Shown here: positions 19,595-27,140 of the stretch, one piece after another
How positions within the stretch are numbered: the stretch's first letter is position 1
Layout: the number at the start of each line of letters is the position of its first letter
Source of the DNA: Clostridium gallinarum
Lineage (GTDB): Bacteria; Bacillota; Clostridia; Clostridiales; Clostridiaceae
Reading direction: 5' to 3'
Assembly (NCBI RefSeq): GCF_014836325.1
Contig: NZ_JACSQZ010000004.1
Span: 35,219-99,218 of the forward strand
Length of the DNA: 64,000 nucleotides
The notes under the pieces: model-generated
Database searches by the model: none
Told to the model about the DNA's origin: nothing
The model's input: only the letters and a program-made list of their open reading frames with translations
Made by a program: the position numbers and the translations under genes

Positions 19595-19704
19595 AAATCC
19601 AGCCCCTTAAACATTTATTTTTAACTTTAAATATAGTATATTATACCTCTTATTTATTGTCAATATTTCTCATTTATATTTATTTCTAATTTTTTGTTAA
19701 AAAA

Positions 19705-19730
19705 AGGAACTTAGCTTATACTAAATTCCT
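19705..19730 (-). terminator. Terminator after murB
   Basis: The stem AGGAATTTAG with CTAAGTTCCT (one mismatch) and a 6-base loop is followed by seven T on the minus strand. Confidence 0.88.
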
Positions 19731-19747
19731 CTTATTATTTAATCTAT

Positions 19748-20668
19748 TTATTTTTTATCTTCACCTATTATTCTAACTTCAGGGTGTAAATCAACACCAA
19801 ATTGCTTTTTAACTTCATTTTGTATATGTGCAATTAAATCTAATATGTCCTTTGCAGTTGCATTATTTTTATTTATTACAAATCCAGAATGCTTTTCTGA
19901 AACTGCTGCGCCTCCCATAGTATATCCTTTTAATCCTGCATCTTGTATAAGCTTACCTGCATAATATCCAGTAGGCCTTTTAAATGTACTCCCCGCAGAA
20001 GGATATTCTAATGGTTGCTTTGATTCTCTTTTATTAGTCAAATCTTCTACTATTTCTTTAATTTTTCTAACTTCACCATTCTTTAAATTAAACTTAGCTG
20101 ATAACACTATATAATTTTTCTTCATTATTATAGAAGATCTATATCCTAAATCTAACTCTTCTTTTGACAATGTTCTTATGTTTCCATCATTATCTATAAC
20201 TTCTGCACTATCTATTACATGAGAAATTTCCCCATCATATGCTCCTGCATTCATAAATACAGCTCCACCTACAGTTCCAGGTATTCCACATGCAAATTCA
20301 AATCCTGTTAAAGATTTTTCTAATGCAGCATTTGATACGTCCTTAAGCATTGCTCCACATTCAGCTTCAATAGTTTCATCATATACATTTATATTCTTAA
20401 CTTCATTTAACTTTATTACTACACCTTTTACTCCACCATCTTTTACTAATAAGTTAGATCCATTGCCAACTACAAAATAAGGTATGTTATTTTCTTTGCA
20501 TATTTTTATACTTTTTATAACCTGTTCTTTACTTTCAGGAATTAAAAGTATATCTGCTGGTCCTCCCACTCTAAAGTGAACATATTTTTTCATCTCAGCA
20601 TTAATAATTACATTTTCACTTTTGTAAAATTCTTTAAATAAGCCTTCAAATATTCTATATTGATTCAT
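19748..20668 (-). CDS. murB: UDP-N-acetylenolpyruvoylglucosamine reductase
   Basis: A 306-residue MurB that reduces UDP-GlcNAc-enolpyruvate to UDP-MurNAc with NADPH and FAD, an early step of peptidoglycan synthesis. The FAD-binding domain includes VVGNGSNLLVKDGG and CGIPGTVGGAVFMNAGAYDGE. The catalytic serine is in PSAGSTFKRP and the C-terminal glutamate in HPEVRIIGE. Size and motifs fit the shorter type II MurB. The start follows AAGGAGT. It lies 177 bases downstream of uvrC, a common clostridial order. Confidence 0.95.
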   Translation of the reverse strand: MNQYRIFEGLFKEFYKSENVIINAEMKKYVHFRVGGPADILLIPESKEQVIKSIKICKENNIPYFVVGNGSNLLVKDGGVKGVVIKLNEVKNINVYDETIEAECGAMLKDVSNAALEKSLTGFEFACGIPGTVGGAVFMNAGAYDGEISHVIDSAEVIDNDGNIRTLSKEELDLGYRSSIIMKKNYIVLSAKFNLKNGEVRKIKEIVEDLTNKRESKQPLEYPSAGSTFKRPTGYYAGKLIQDAGLKGYTMGGAAVSEKHSGFVINKNNATAKDILDLIAHIQNEVKKQFGVDLHPEVRIIGEDKK

Positions 20669-20845
20669 ACCTAACTCCTTATAACTAACCCTTAATCTCT
20701 TCTCGTAATTTAAATAATATTTAATAGCCTTAATCTACTTATTATTTTCCATTAATATCTTAAATAGTATAAATTAAAACTATTTAATAAACAACCCATT
20801 AGTAGTATATTTGTATATAATAATGAATTTGTAACCATTTTGTTA

Positions 20846-22714
20846 CTATTTGTTTTTATTATTAAAGTAATCTATTATACTATTAGCTGCTTTTTTATCT
20901 ATACTTGGTGTTTCTAATAACTCATCATATGTTGCAGATTTTATATTTTCTACACTTCCAAATTTCATTAACAAGTTTCTTCTTCTCTTTTCTCCTACAT
21001 TCGGAATATCCTCTAATATAGAATGTAATGTTCTTTTATCTCTTAAAGTTCTATGATATGTTATAGCGAATCTATGAACTTCATCCTGTACTCTTCTAAT
21101 CATTTGCATTAAATTTGAGCTTCTATTAATTATTAACTCTTTATTATTATAAATAATTCCCCTAGTTTGGTGCCTATCGTCTTTAACTAATCCACAAACA
21201 GGTATACTAATATTTAATTTTTCTAAAACTTGTAAGGCTACATTTACTTGCCCCTTACCACCATCCATCATAATTAAGTCTGGAAAGCTTGAAAATTTTC
21301 CACTTGAAAAGGTTAATTGTCTTTCTTGAATTTTCTTTATTTCCTCTAAGCCATGACTAAATCTTCTTTCTAATATTTCTCTCATACTATCATAGTCATT
21401 AGCCCCTTTTACTGACTTTATTTTAAATCTTCTATAATCACTATTCTTAGCTCTTCCTTCTTCAAAAACTACCATAGTACCTACAGAATCTACTCCCTGT
21501 ATATTGGATATATCATAAGATTCTATTCTAAATGGAGGTTCATCTAATTCTAATATTTCTTGTAACTCTTCTAAAGAAATCCTATTTATTTCTTTTTCCT
21601 TAAAGAATTTATCCTTAAATTGTTCTAATGTAATTTTTGCATTATTCTTTACCATCTCAAGCATATCTTTCTTTTGTCCTTTTTGAGGAACCTTAATCCA
21701 TGCTTTAGCACCTCTTTTTATAGTTAAGAAATCTTCTATAAGTTCTGAATCATCAATATCTGGAACATATATAGTTCTAGGAACTTTAGCTGTTCCTCCA
21801 TAAAATGATGTTATAAAATCTTCTAAAACTTCTCCAATCTTTTCATCAGCTGTATTATTAAAAATAAAATGCTCACGTCCTGTGATTTTTCCATCCCTTG
21901 AAAAAAACACTTGAATACAACTATCTTTTTCATCTTGATATATATTAATGAAATCTTCATCGCCTTCCATAGTTTTGAATATCTTTTGTTTTTCAACAAT
22001 GGCATCTATAGCAAGAATTTTATCTCTTATTTTTGCTGCCTTTTCAAATTCCAATTTACTAGAGGCTTCTTCCATTTCTCTTTTTAGTTCATTTACTATG
22101 GTTTTATCCTTACCATTAAGTATATCCATAATATCATTAATCATATCATTGTATTCCTCTTTTTTTACATATCCTGCACAAGGAGCAACACATTTTTTAA
22201 TATGGTAATTAAGACAAGGTCTAACCTTCTCTCCATTCTCTTTTATAATTAACTTACAAGTTCTTATTGGAAATATTTTATTAATTAATTGTATAGTTTC
22301 ATAAACTGCCGTTGCATTAGTATATGGTCCAAAATATTTAGCTCCATCTTTTGCATACTTTCTAGTAACAAATACTCTTGGAAAATCATCATTAGTTGTT
22401 ATCTTTATAAAAGGATAAAATTTATCATCCTTTAGTGCAATATTATATCTTGGACTATACTTTTTTATTAAATTACATTCTAATATTAAAGCTTCCATCT
22501 CAGAATCTGTAACTATATATTCAAACTCAGAAATATTTTTAACCATTACTCTTACTTTTTCTGAATGGTTTTTAGAATTTTGAAAATAACTTCTAACTCT
22601 ATTTTTTAATATTTTTGCTTTTCCTACATATATTATTTCGCCAAGTGAATTCTTCATTATGTAAACACCAGGCTTTTCTGGCAAGTTCTTTAAATGATAT
22701 TCAAAATCAAACAT
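20846..22714 (-). CDS. uvrC: Excinuclease ABC subunit C
   Basis: A 622-residue UvrC that makes the dual incisions in nucleotide excision repair. The order is GIY-YIG nuclease (PGVYIMKN...IIYVGKAK, residues 8-40), a cysteine cluster around CVAPCAGY, a UVR domain binding UvrB (KLEFEKAAKIRDKI), the RNase H-like second nuclease (ESYDISNIQG, MDGGKGQ), and C-terminal helix-hairpin-helix repeats. An ATG eight codons upstream (22738) is rejected because the AAGGAGAG site overlaps that stretch and is properly spaced only for the ATG at 22714. uvrA and uvrB lie on the same strand within 12 kb. Confidence 0.95.
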   Translation of the reverse strand: MFDFEYHLKNLPEKPGVYIMKNSLGEIIYVGKAKILKNRVRSYFQNSKNHSEKVRVMVKNISEFEYIVTDSEMEALILECNLIKKYSPRYNIALKDDKFYPFIKITTNDDFPRVFVTRKYAKDGAKYFGPYTNATAVYETIQLINKIFPIRTCKLIIKENGEKVRPCLNYHIKKCVAPCAGYVKKEEYNDMINDIMDILNGKDKTIVNELKREMEEASSKLEFEKAAKIRDKILAIDAIVEKQKIFKTMEGDEDFINIYQDEKDSCIQVFFSRDGKITGREHFIFNNTADEKIGEVLEDFITSFYGGTAKVPRTIYVPDIDDSELIEDFLTIKRGAKAWIKVPQKGQKKDMLEMVKNNAKITLEQFKDKFFKEKEINRISLEELQEILELDEPPFRIESYDISNIQGVDSVGTMVVFEEGRAKNSDYRRFKIKSVKGANDYDSMREILERRFSHGLEEIKKIQERQLTFSSGKFSSFPDLIMMDGGKGQVNVALQVLEKLNISIPVCGLVKDDRHQTRGIIYNNKELIINRSSNLMQMIRRVQDEVHRFAITYHRTLRDKRTLHSILEDIPNVGEKRRRNLLMKFGSVENIKSATYDELLETPSIDKKAANSIIDYFNNKNK

Positions 22715-22772
22715 ATTATTTCTCTCCTTATTTTTCACTTTGCAATATAAATTTTATCACTAGTAAAATTAT

Positions 22773-22810
22773 TTGCAATTAACAATAAAAAAAATTATTG
22801 TTAATTGCAA
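22773..22810 (-). terminator. Terminator-like 16-bp hairpin after the RmlC-like gene
   Basis: The perfect stem TTGCAATTAACAATAA with its complement and a 6-base loop starts 9 bases past the stop. The T tail is weak (ATAATTTTACT), so it may be only partly effective. Confidence 0.65.
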
Positions 22811-22819
22811 AATTATTTA

Positions 22820-23368
22820 CTAAAAAGGTGAGTTAAACTCCTCAAATCTATTCCATGATTCATCTTCTATTTCTACCTCTACTTCATCTTTGTTAAATTC
22901 CCACGGTATATCTAAAGAATTCCAATGTACTCCACCTCTTAATTCTTTTATAAACGGCTTTGTAACTTTATAATAAACTAAAGCTTGCTTATCTCCTTTA
23001 ATATAATATCCATGAGCACATCCAGATGGTACATATATTAAATTTCTATTACTCTCATTTAATTCTACTGTTATATACTTCCCAAAAGATTTAGATTTCT
23101 TCCTCAAATCTATTACTACATCCTGTATTTCTCCCATTATACAAGTTATCAATTTATCATGTTCTTCAGGTGGTAATTGAAAATGTATTCCTCTTACAAC
23201 TCCTGGTTTAGCAATAGCATAATATTCTTCTTTAAATTCTGTACTTAAGCCATATATATTAAATTGACTTTCATTAAAAATCTTAATTAAATCACAAGTA
23301 CTTTCCATATAAACATTTGGTGTTATTAAGTAGCATCCCTCTATATCTAACCTTTTTACTCTAAACAT
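22820..23368 (-). CDS. dTDP-4-dehydrorhamnose 3,5-epimerase-like cupin (RmlC family)
   Basis: A 182-residue single-domain cupin of the RmlC family, which epimerises nucleotide-linked keto-sugars. The family signature with the catalytic histidine is seen as GVVRGIHFQLPP. Also seen are DLRKKSKSFGKY, the strand LIYVPSGCAHGYY and the C-terminal VHWNSLDIPW. No rmlA, rmlB or rmlD gene is nearby, so the substrate may be another NDP-sugar. It has its own AAAAGGAG ribosome site and lies downstream of a hairpin repeat element. Expression appears independent of the PBP operon, since a terminator follows that operon. Confidence 0.82.
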   Translation of the reverse strand: MFRVKRLDIEGCYLITPNVYMESTCDLIKIFNESQFNIYGLSTEFKEEYYAIAKPGVVRGIHFQLPPEEHDKLITCIMGEIQDVVIDLRKKSKSFGKYITVELNESNRNLIYVPSGCAHGYYIKGDKQALVYYKVTKPFIKELRGGVHWNSLDIPWEFNKDEVEVEIEDESWNRFEEFNSPF

Positions 23369-23489
23369 ATATTAATTATCTCCTTTTATCTTAAAAGTTT
23401 AAAATTAACCACAATTTAATATATGTATTAATTTTTAAATAGTGAGAGATCCTAAGCAAATTTTGTAGAATAATGCCTTTACAGATGGA

Positions 23490-23662
23490 AAAGAGATAAA
23501 CATTATATTCCTTGCTCCGTCGCATGCGCTCCAAGTCACCGTCATACAATGTTTATCTCTTTGCAAACTGAATGAAGGAAATTATAAAACTATAAATCTT
23601 ACACTACTAATTTTACTATTCCAATAAAGTTTTCTACATATTGGACTTTATTATAATTTCCT
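23490..23662. repeat. Conserved-loop double hairpin element, copy 1
   Basis: Hairpin I (23490-23562) has a perfect 15-bp stem (AAAGAGATAAACATT) around a 43-base loop. After a linker containing ACTGAATGAAGG, hairpin II (23576-23662) pairs AGGAAATTATAA with its complement. The loop is 41/43 identical to copy 2 (30668-30741), while the stem differs by compensatory changes. The remaining gap 23369-23489 holds no recognised gene. Confidence 0.8.
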
Positions 23663-23674
23663 AAATAAAAACCA

Positions 23675-23694
23675 AAAACTCCCGAAGGAGTTTT
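23675..23694 (-). terminator. Terminator after the PBP gene
   Basis: The stem AAAACTCC/GGAGTTTT with a 4-base TTCG loop on the minus strand is followed by TTGGTTTTT, 35 bases past the stop. Confidence 0.85.
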
Positions 23695-23728
23695 CGTACT
23701 TTAATATTTCTAATATTTTATAAAAATT

Positions 23729-25195
23729 CTAATCTCCTAAAATAGCTGTTCTTACAACTTGTGATGCTATTTGAGCCGCTGATCCAGCACCATTTTCGCC
23801 CTCTTCTACTATTACAGCAACTGCTATTTGAGGATCATCTATTGGTGCTAAAGATATAAACCAACCATGTGGTATACCTTCTGAACCATCTTCTAACATG
23901 TAATCTGCGGTACCAGTTTTTCCTCCTGCATTTGTACCTTCAAAAGCTGGCCATCTATATAGATTATTTGATACTAAATATCCCATATATTCTTTTACAG
24001 TATTAGCTATATCCTTAGATATAACATTTTCTTTTAAAACTTTATTAGAAATTTCTTTTATTGTATTTCCATCTTTATCAACTATCTTATTTACTAGCTT
24101 AGGCTCCATTAATACACCATCATTTGCTACTGTAGCTGCAACAATAGCCATTTGTATAGGTGTAGATAATACTCTGCCTTGACCTATTCCACTTTGTGCT
24201 ATATCACCAACTTCATAATCCTCTAATGTTGGAAAATTACTAGCTGGTATAGTTAGACCTGTTCCATTTATTCTTGAATTAAATCCAAATCTTTCAGCTA
24301 CTTCTTTAAGTTTACTATTTCCCATTTCCATTGCTAAAGTTCCAAATACTACATTACTAGAAACTCTATATGCCATTTGCAAGCTTAAATCTCCATGAGC
24401 TTGATTCATATAATTATTTAATGCAGTTCCATCTGGAAATAAAATTTTTCCTGTATCACTAAAGGTTCTATTAGCTACACTAGAATCATTTTCTAAAGCT
24501 GCAGCTAAAGTTACTGTCTTAAATACTGAACCTGGTGGATATATTCCACTTATAGCTCTATTTAATAATTTGCTATCATTATCAACACCTGAATTTGCAT
24601 CTTCAATAACCTGTTCTAAGTTGCTTGGATCATAAGTAGGCTTAGAAACCATTGCAAGTATTTCTCCAGTTTTAGGGTTTAAAGCAACAACTGCTCCTTT
24701 TAAATCACCCATAGCATCATATGCAGCCTTTTGTATATCATAATCTAAAGTAGTTACTATTCCATTTCCAACTTTTTCTTCATCCCTATTTTCAAATGAA
24801 CTTTTTAAATCAAAATCTTTAAAGAAATTTCTTATTCCATTAGAAAAACTATTATATTTTGATAATTCACTATCAAATTGATCTTCTAATCCTGTAATAC
24901 CAAATCTCTCATCTATGTATCCTAAAGCATGAACATATAAGTCTCCATAAATATATTCTCTACTTTGATTAAATTTATCTATTCTTATACTACTTGTTAA
25001 AGCTTCTCCATCTCTATCATAAATAGTTCCTCTTAAAACTTCATTTCTTTTTGCCCAAAGTCTTTTATTCCCTGAATCATTAGCTATATCAGGACCTTTA
25101 AAAACCTGAAAATATGCTATATATGATATTAAGGCTATAAAACAAAAAAGAAATATAACCATAACGTTTCTTACACTTTTCGATAAATCGTTCAT
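23729..25195 (-). CDS. Class B penicillin-binding protein (transpeptidase), PbpA/FtsI type
   Basis: A 488-residue protein with one N-terminal membrane anchor (about residues 12-30) and an extracytoplasmic transpeptidase domain. Active-site motifs are SVFK (the acylated serine, in PPGSVFKTVT), SSN (RVSSNVVFG) and KTGTADY. It crosslinks peptidoglycan. The short pedestal region and the neighbours RodA/FtsW and an FHA protein match the PbpA-RodA-FHA cluster known from actinobacteria and clostridia. It would work as the transpeptidase partner of the adjacent SEDS glycosyltransferase. A hairpin between rodA and this gene may attenuate its expression. The start follows TAGGAGG. Confidence 0.93.
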   Translation of the reverse strand: MNDLSKSVRNVMVIFLFCFIALISYIAYFQVFKGPDIANDSGNKRLWAKRNEVLRGTIYDRDGEALTSSIRIDKFNQSREYIYGDLYVHALGYIDERFGITGLEDQFDSELSKYNSFSNGIRNFFKDFDLKSSFENRDEEKVGNGIVTTLDYDIQKAAYDAMGDLKGAVVALNPKTGEILAMVSKPTYDPSNLEQVIEDANSGVDNDSKLLNRAISGIYPPGSVFKTVTLAAALENDSSVANRTFSDTGKILFPDGTALNNYMNQAHGDLSLQMAYRVSSNVVFGTLAMEMGNSKLKEVAERFGFNSRINGTGLTIPASNFPTLEDYEVGDIAQSGIGQGRVLSTPIQMAIVAATVANDGVLMEPKLVNKIVDKDGNTIKEISNKVLKENVISKDIANTVKEYMGYLVSNNLYRWPAFEGTNAGGKTGTADYMLEDGSEGIPHGWFISLAPIDDPQIAVAVIVEEGENGAGSAAQIASQVVRTAILGD

Positions 25196-25239
25196 AAATT
25201 CCTCCTAGATATTTCAAAGCTGATTAAAATATTAATATA

Positions 25240-25273
25240 AAAGGAGTATTGAAATTAATCTCAATACTCCTTT
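25240..25273 (-). terminator. Hairpin between rodA and the PBP gene, possible internal attenuator
   Basis: A perfect 13-bp stem (AAAGGAGTATTGA) with an 8-base loop is followed by TATATTAATATTTT on the minus strand. It lies within the rodA-PBP intergenic region, so it is either a partial terminator or an mRNA-stabilising structure. Confidence 0.6.
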
Positions 25274-25366
25274 TATATTATACACTAAAATTCTTTCCTA
25301 TACCTTAAATTCTATAATATTTTCTTTCATCTTTTCTAACAGTTTTCTAATAATAATCCAATAGTT

Positions 25367-26605
25367 TTAGTATTCTTCCGAAATTTTCTGTAGAATCCCC
25401 AAAGCGAAAAATATAGTTAACATAGAACTACCACCATAACTTATAAGTGGTAAAGTTATTCCTGTAAGTGGTATTACTTTAAAAATTCCACCTACTATAA
25501 CTAATGTTTGGCAAGCTATCATAGTACTAAATCCTACTGCAGCCAATAAACTAAATCTATCTTTAGTTAAAAAGGCTATTCTTATACCTCTATAAAATAA
25601 TAAGAAATAAATTATCATTAATCCTACTGCAAAGATAATTCCAAATTCCTCACATATAATTGCAAATATATAATCACTTTCACTAGCAAAAATTAAATCT
25701 GGATAACCATTTCCAAGTCCAACACCAAATAGTCCTCCTGATGAAATTGCATATAAACCTTGAACAATTTGACGCCCTTCATCATATTGATATTTCCATG
25801 GATCAAGCCAAATCTTAACTCTTCTTTGAACGTGTCCAAAAACTCCATATGCTCCAATAGCACCTACTGCAGATAACCCTAGACAAGTAAATACATATTT
25901 CTTCTTTGAAGTAGCTATATATAACATAGTTACAGATATACCAAAGAATATTAAAGTTGATCCTAAATCTGTTTGAAGTACCATACAAACTAAAGAAAAC
26001 ATTACTACTAATGCTGGTTCTATAAGTTGTTTAAAATCTTCTTTTATAACATTTTTACTTTCATAATTCATAAGTGATGCTGATAAATACAAAACTAAAG
26101 CTATCTTACCAAACTCAGATGGTTGGAAGCTAAATGGTCCTATATACACCCAGTTCATAGCTCCATTAACGGAACTCCCCATAACAAGGTTATAAATTAA
26201 TCCCATAGGCATTAGAACTAAGGTTGTTATCATATAAATCTTTTTATATTTAGCAAAACTCTTTAAATCTGGTAAAGCTATTACTATAGTCATATATCCA
26301 ATTATCCCAAGTGTAACCCAAACTAATTGTTTATAAGCAAAACTAGGATCTATTCTGTAAAGCACCGCAATTCCAACTACAGCTAATATACTCGAAAAGA
26401 TAAACATAAACTTATCTCCATCAGGATAAAACCTTCTTAAAATATAATGAGATAAGCCTATTATAATACATAATATAACTCCAATAATTAGAGCTTTCTT
26501 ATCAAAAGGCTTTTGTAATAAAGCTAGATTTGTAAATAGAAGTAAGCATAATAAATAAATTAATTTAAGAACTCTTTTTTCTAACTTTAATGCTTTGTTC
26601 ATCAT
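25367..26605 (-). CDS. rodA: SEDS-family peptidoglycan glycosyltransferase (RodA/FtsW)
   Basis: A 412-residue polytopic membrane protein with about ten hydrophobic helices. The SEDS signatures are GPFSFQPSEFGKIALVLYLS (start of the large loop), QTDLGSTLIFFG with the catalytic aspartate, and the C-terminal GITLPLISYGGSSML. SEDS proteins polymerise lipid II with a class B PBP partner; that partner is the next gene. Whether it serves elongation (RodA) or division (FtsW) cannot be fixed. The ribosome site AGAGGTG precedes two adjacent ATGs, and the second is better spaced, so the protein may be one residue shorter. An FHA gene lies 7 bases upstream. Confidence 0.92.
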   Translation of the reverse strand: MMNKALKLEKRVLKLIYLLCLLLFTNLALLQKPFDKKALIIGVILCIIIGLSHYILRRFYPDGDKFMFIFSSILAVVGIAVLYRIDPSFAYKQLVWVTLGIIGYMTIVIALPDLKSFAKYKKIYMITTLVLMPMGLIYNLVMGSSVNGAMNWVYIGPFSFQPSEFGKIALVLYLSASLMNYESKNVIKEDFKQLIEPALVVMFSLVCMVLQTDLGSTLIFFGISVTMLYIATSKKKYVFTCLGLSAVGAIGAYGVFGHVQRRVKIWLDPWKYQYDEGRQIVQGLYAISSGGLFGVGLGNGYPDLIFASESDYIFAIICEEFGIIFAVGLMIIYFLLFYRGIRIAFLTKDRFSLLAAVGFSTMIACQTLVIVGGIFKVIPLTGITLPLISYGGSSMLTIFFALGILQKISEEY

Positions 26606-26612
26606 CTCACCT

Positions 26613-27065
26613 CTAATTTTTCTCTGCTCTTATGACCTTAAAGATTGCACTTCCTATTCTTATTTTGTCATTTGCCCTAATCTTAGCATATCCATTAATT
26701 TTTTCATCATTAATAAAGACACCATTTGTACTATTTAAATCTTCTATTAATATTTCATTATTCTTTACTAATACCCTAGCATGATTACCAGAAGCATATG
26801 GCTCAGTTAATCTTATTGTATTACCGTCTTTTCTTCCTATGGTTATTACACCATTTAATAGTAAGATAGACCCTTCTTCTAAGTTTGAGTTTTCTCCTAC
26901 ACTTAGCACTTCTATTCCATAATTCTTTTTAGCAGAAGATTGTCTTCTTCTTCCACCGCCTTTTACGTCCTTATACATTATTTTTAGTGCATAATAAATT
27001 ATAAAGTAAAGTACTATTATAAAAGCTACACCAAAAACAATTGTCACTAGCTTTGAAAAACCCAT
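26613..27065 (-). CDS. FHA-domain membrane protein
   Basis: A 150-residue protein with one N-terminal membrane helix (about residues 8-28), a basic linker (GGGRRRQSS) and a C-terminal FHA domain (GVITIGRKDGNTIRL ... ANDKIRIGSAIF). FHA domains bind phosphothreonine, so this protein is expected to recruit a partner phosphorylated by a PrkC-type kinase to the wall machinery. It is the first gene of the FHA-RodA-PBP cluster and sits 75 bases downstream of uvrA, without a clear terminator between. The arrangement mirrors mycobacterial fhaB-rodA-pbpA. Confidence 0.9.
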   Translation of the reverse strand: MGFSKLVTIVFGVAFIIVLYFIIYYALKIMYKDVKGGGRRRQSSAKKNYGIEVLSVGENSNLEEGSILLLNGVITIGRKDGNTIRLTEPYASGNHARVLVKNNEILIEDLNSTNGVFINDEKINGYAKIRANDKIRIGSAIFKVIRAEKN

Positions 27066-27140
27066 CTTTTCACCTCAAAATTAGTATTATATTACAATTA
27101 TATATTAAAACTTATATATAAAAATAACAAGTCCCTTTAA

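Noticed and set aside
22715..22738. Extended N-terminus of UvrC (start at 22738)
   Set aside because: The extra eight codons contain the AAGGAGAG ribosome site for the next ATG, and UvrC proteins start at the FDFEYHLKNLP region.
23505..23547. tRNA or tRNA-like fragment in the GC-richer loop of the hairpin element
   Set aside because: The loop has no T-arm or anticodon-arm pairing, and the conserved core does not fit a cloverleaf.
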